Assembly (NCBI GenBank): GCA_030823965.1
Contig: JAVBYP010000139.1
Span: 1 to 5,028, forward strand
Length of the DNA stretch: 5,028 nucleotides
Direction of reading: 5' to 3'
Origin: Sideroxydans sp.
Lineage (GTDB): Bacteria > Pseudomonadota > Gammaproteobacteria > Burkholderiales > Gallionellaceae
The number at the start of each line of letters is the position of its first letter. Position 1 is the stretch's first letter. The translations under genes were made by a program, and so were the position numbers. This document shows positions 4,556-5,028 of the stretch, piece by piece. The notes beneath the pieces are model-generated. The model made no database searches. It saw only the letters and a list, made by a program, of their open reading frames with translations, and was not told the origin of the DNA.

Positions 4556-5028
4556 TCATCTAACGACTTCGACAAAGACACGCGATTTAGGCATGCCCAG
4601 ATTCAAAAAGAACTTCTCAGCCACGACTACGGCTGCCTCAGGCCCTGCCAGATAGACATCGGCCAGACGCATGCTGTGGTCTGCGTCATTCATCTCTTGC
4701 AGGTGCTGCAACAACTGAGACTCATGCTTCACACTGGGTGCGCGCAGATCGAAAGTGATCGTATGCTCGGAATAGTGGAAATTATCCAAAGCATCTCCCC
4801 ATGCACGCCCCACATTACTTAGGTAGAGCTGCGTAGGGTCTGAGGCGACCCAGTGCAGATGGATGTCGTTTATCTCAAGCGACATGGCATGCTCGACCAG
4901 ACTTTTTATCGGAGCGAAACCGCCATCGAATGCTAGGAAGTACACAGGCCGCTCAGTCTTCTCATGCAGGATGAACTCCCCCATCGGCCCTTCCACATCC
5001 ACGACCTCTCCATTCTTCATTCGCTCGA
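4556..5028 (-). CDS. FAD/NAD(P)H oxidoreductase of the ferredoxin-NADP+ reductase type, N-terminus beyond window
   Basis: The C-terminal part of a flavin reductase that passes electrons between NAD(P)H and a bound or partner redox centre. The frame is open to the window edge: two codons (Glu-Arg) precede the first visible Met, which lies inside the FAD domain, so that Met is not the true start. The GPMGEF segment, reading VDVEGPMGEF, is the end of the FAD-binding barrel. FLAFDGGFAPIKSLVEHAM is the NAD(P)-binding loop that usually reads GTGFAPIKSL. YLAGPEAAVVVAEKFFLNLG with terminal VFVEVVR matches the closing part of the CDP-6-deoxyglucoseen reductase-like branch, where the CGP motif is AGP here. 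An N-terminal 2Fe-2S domain is possible but not visible. Its TGA stop overlaps the alternative start of the next gene, so the two are probably in one operon. Confidence 0.9.
   Translation of the reverse strand, partial: ERMKNGEVVDVEGPMGEFILHEKTERPVYFLAFDGGFAPIKSLVEHAMSLEINDIHLHWVASDPTQLYLSNVGRAWGDALDNFHYSEHTITFDLRAPSVKHESQLLQHLQEMNDADHSMRLADVYLAGPEAAVVVAEKFFLNLGMPKSRVFVEVVR

Noticed and set aside
1..5028. tRNA, rRNA, CRISPR arrays, transposase genes, riboswitches
   Set aside because: None was recognised on either strand; genes occupy nearly all of the window and the only sizeable gap (1899-2090) is accounted for by the palindromic element.

Overview
The window looks like a chromosomal segment of a betaproteobacterium. 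This is inferred from the sequence style of ApbC, MoaA and the DUF971 protein, from the near-balanced base composition, and from a set of small conserved hypothetical genes. A Gallionellaceae-like or related Nitrosomonadales host would fit, but the sequence alone does not prove it. All eight genes supported here lie on the minus strand, so the biological reading direction is from position 5028 down to 1. The plus strand carries only shadow frames.

In transcription order the layout is as follows. (1) The C-terminal part of a ferredoxin/flavodoxin-NADP+ reductase-type FAD/NAD(P)H oxidoreductase (4556-5028, running off the window). (2) An exported, cysteine-free protein with DUF302-like features (3645-4535). 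(3) A cytoplasmic ankyrin-repeat protein (3159-3626). (4) A 76-residue conserved-looking hypothetical (2911-3141) with a perfect 12-bp inverted repeat inside it. (5) A cysteine-rich 143-residue hypothetical (2470-2901). (6) A DUF971 (GBBH-like N-terminal) protein (2091-2462). These six are separated by gaps of 7 to about 20 bases and look like one operon. (7) A 192-bp gap (1899-2090) that holds a concentric inverted-repeat element of about 139 bp and a perfect 14-bp palindrome. (8) apbC/mrp, an Fe-S cluster carrier P-loop ATPase (807-1898). (9) moaA, GTP 3',8-cyclase of molybdenum cofactor synthesis (1-802, C-terminus outside the window), starting 4 bases after apbC ends.

The common theme is redox and iron-sulfur chemistry: a flavin reductase, a possible metal-binding cysteine-rich protein, a DUF971 protein (a domain also known next to or fused with Mrp-type ATPases), an Fe-S carrier and a radical SAM Fe-S enzyme. 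The functions of the exported DUF302-like protein, the 76-residue protein and the cysteine-rich protein are not known from the sequence. This orphan group is the most likely place for an undescribed system. The palindromic element splits the orphan operon from apbC-moaA and may be a mobile or dispersed intergenic repeat.
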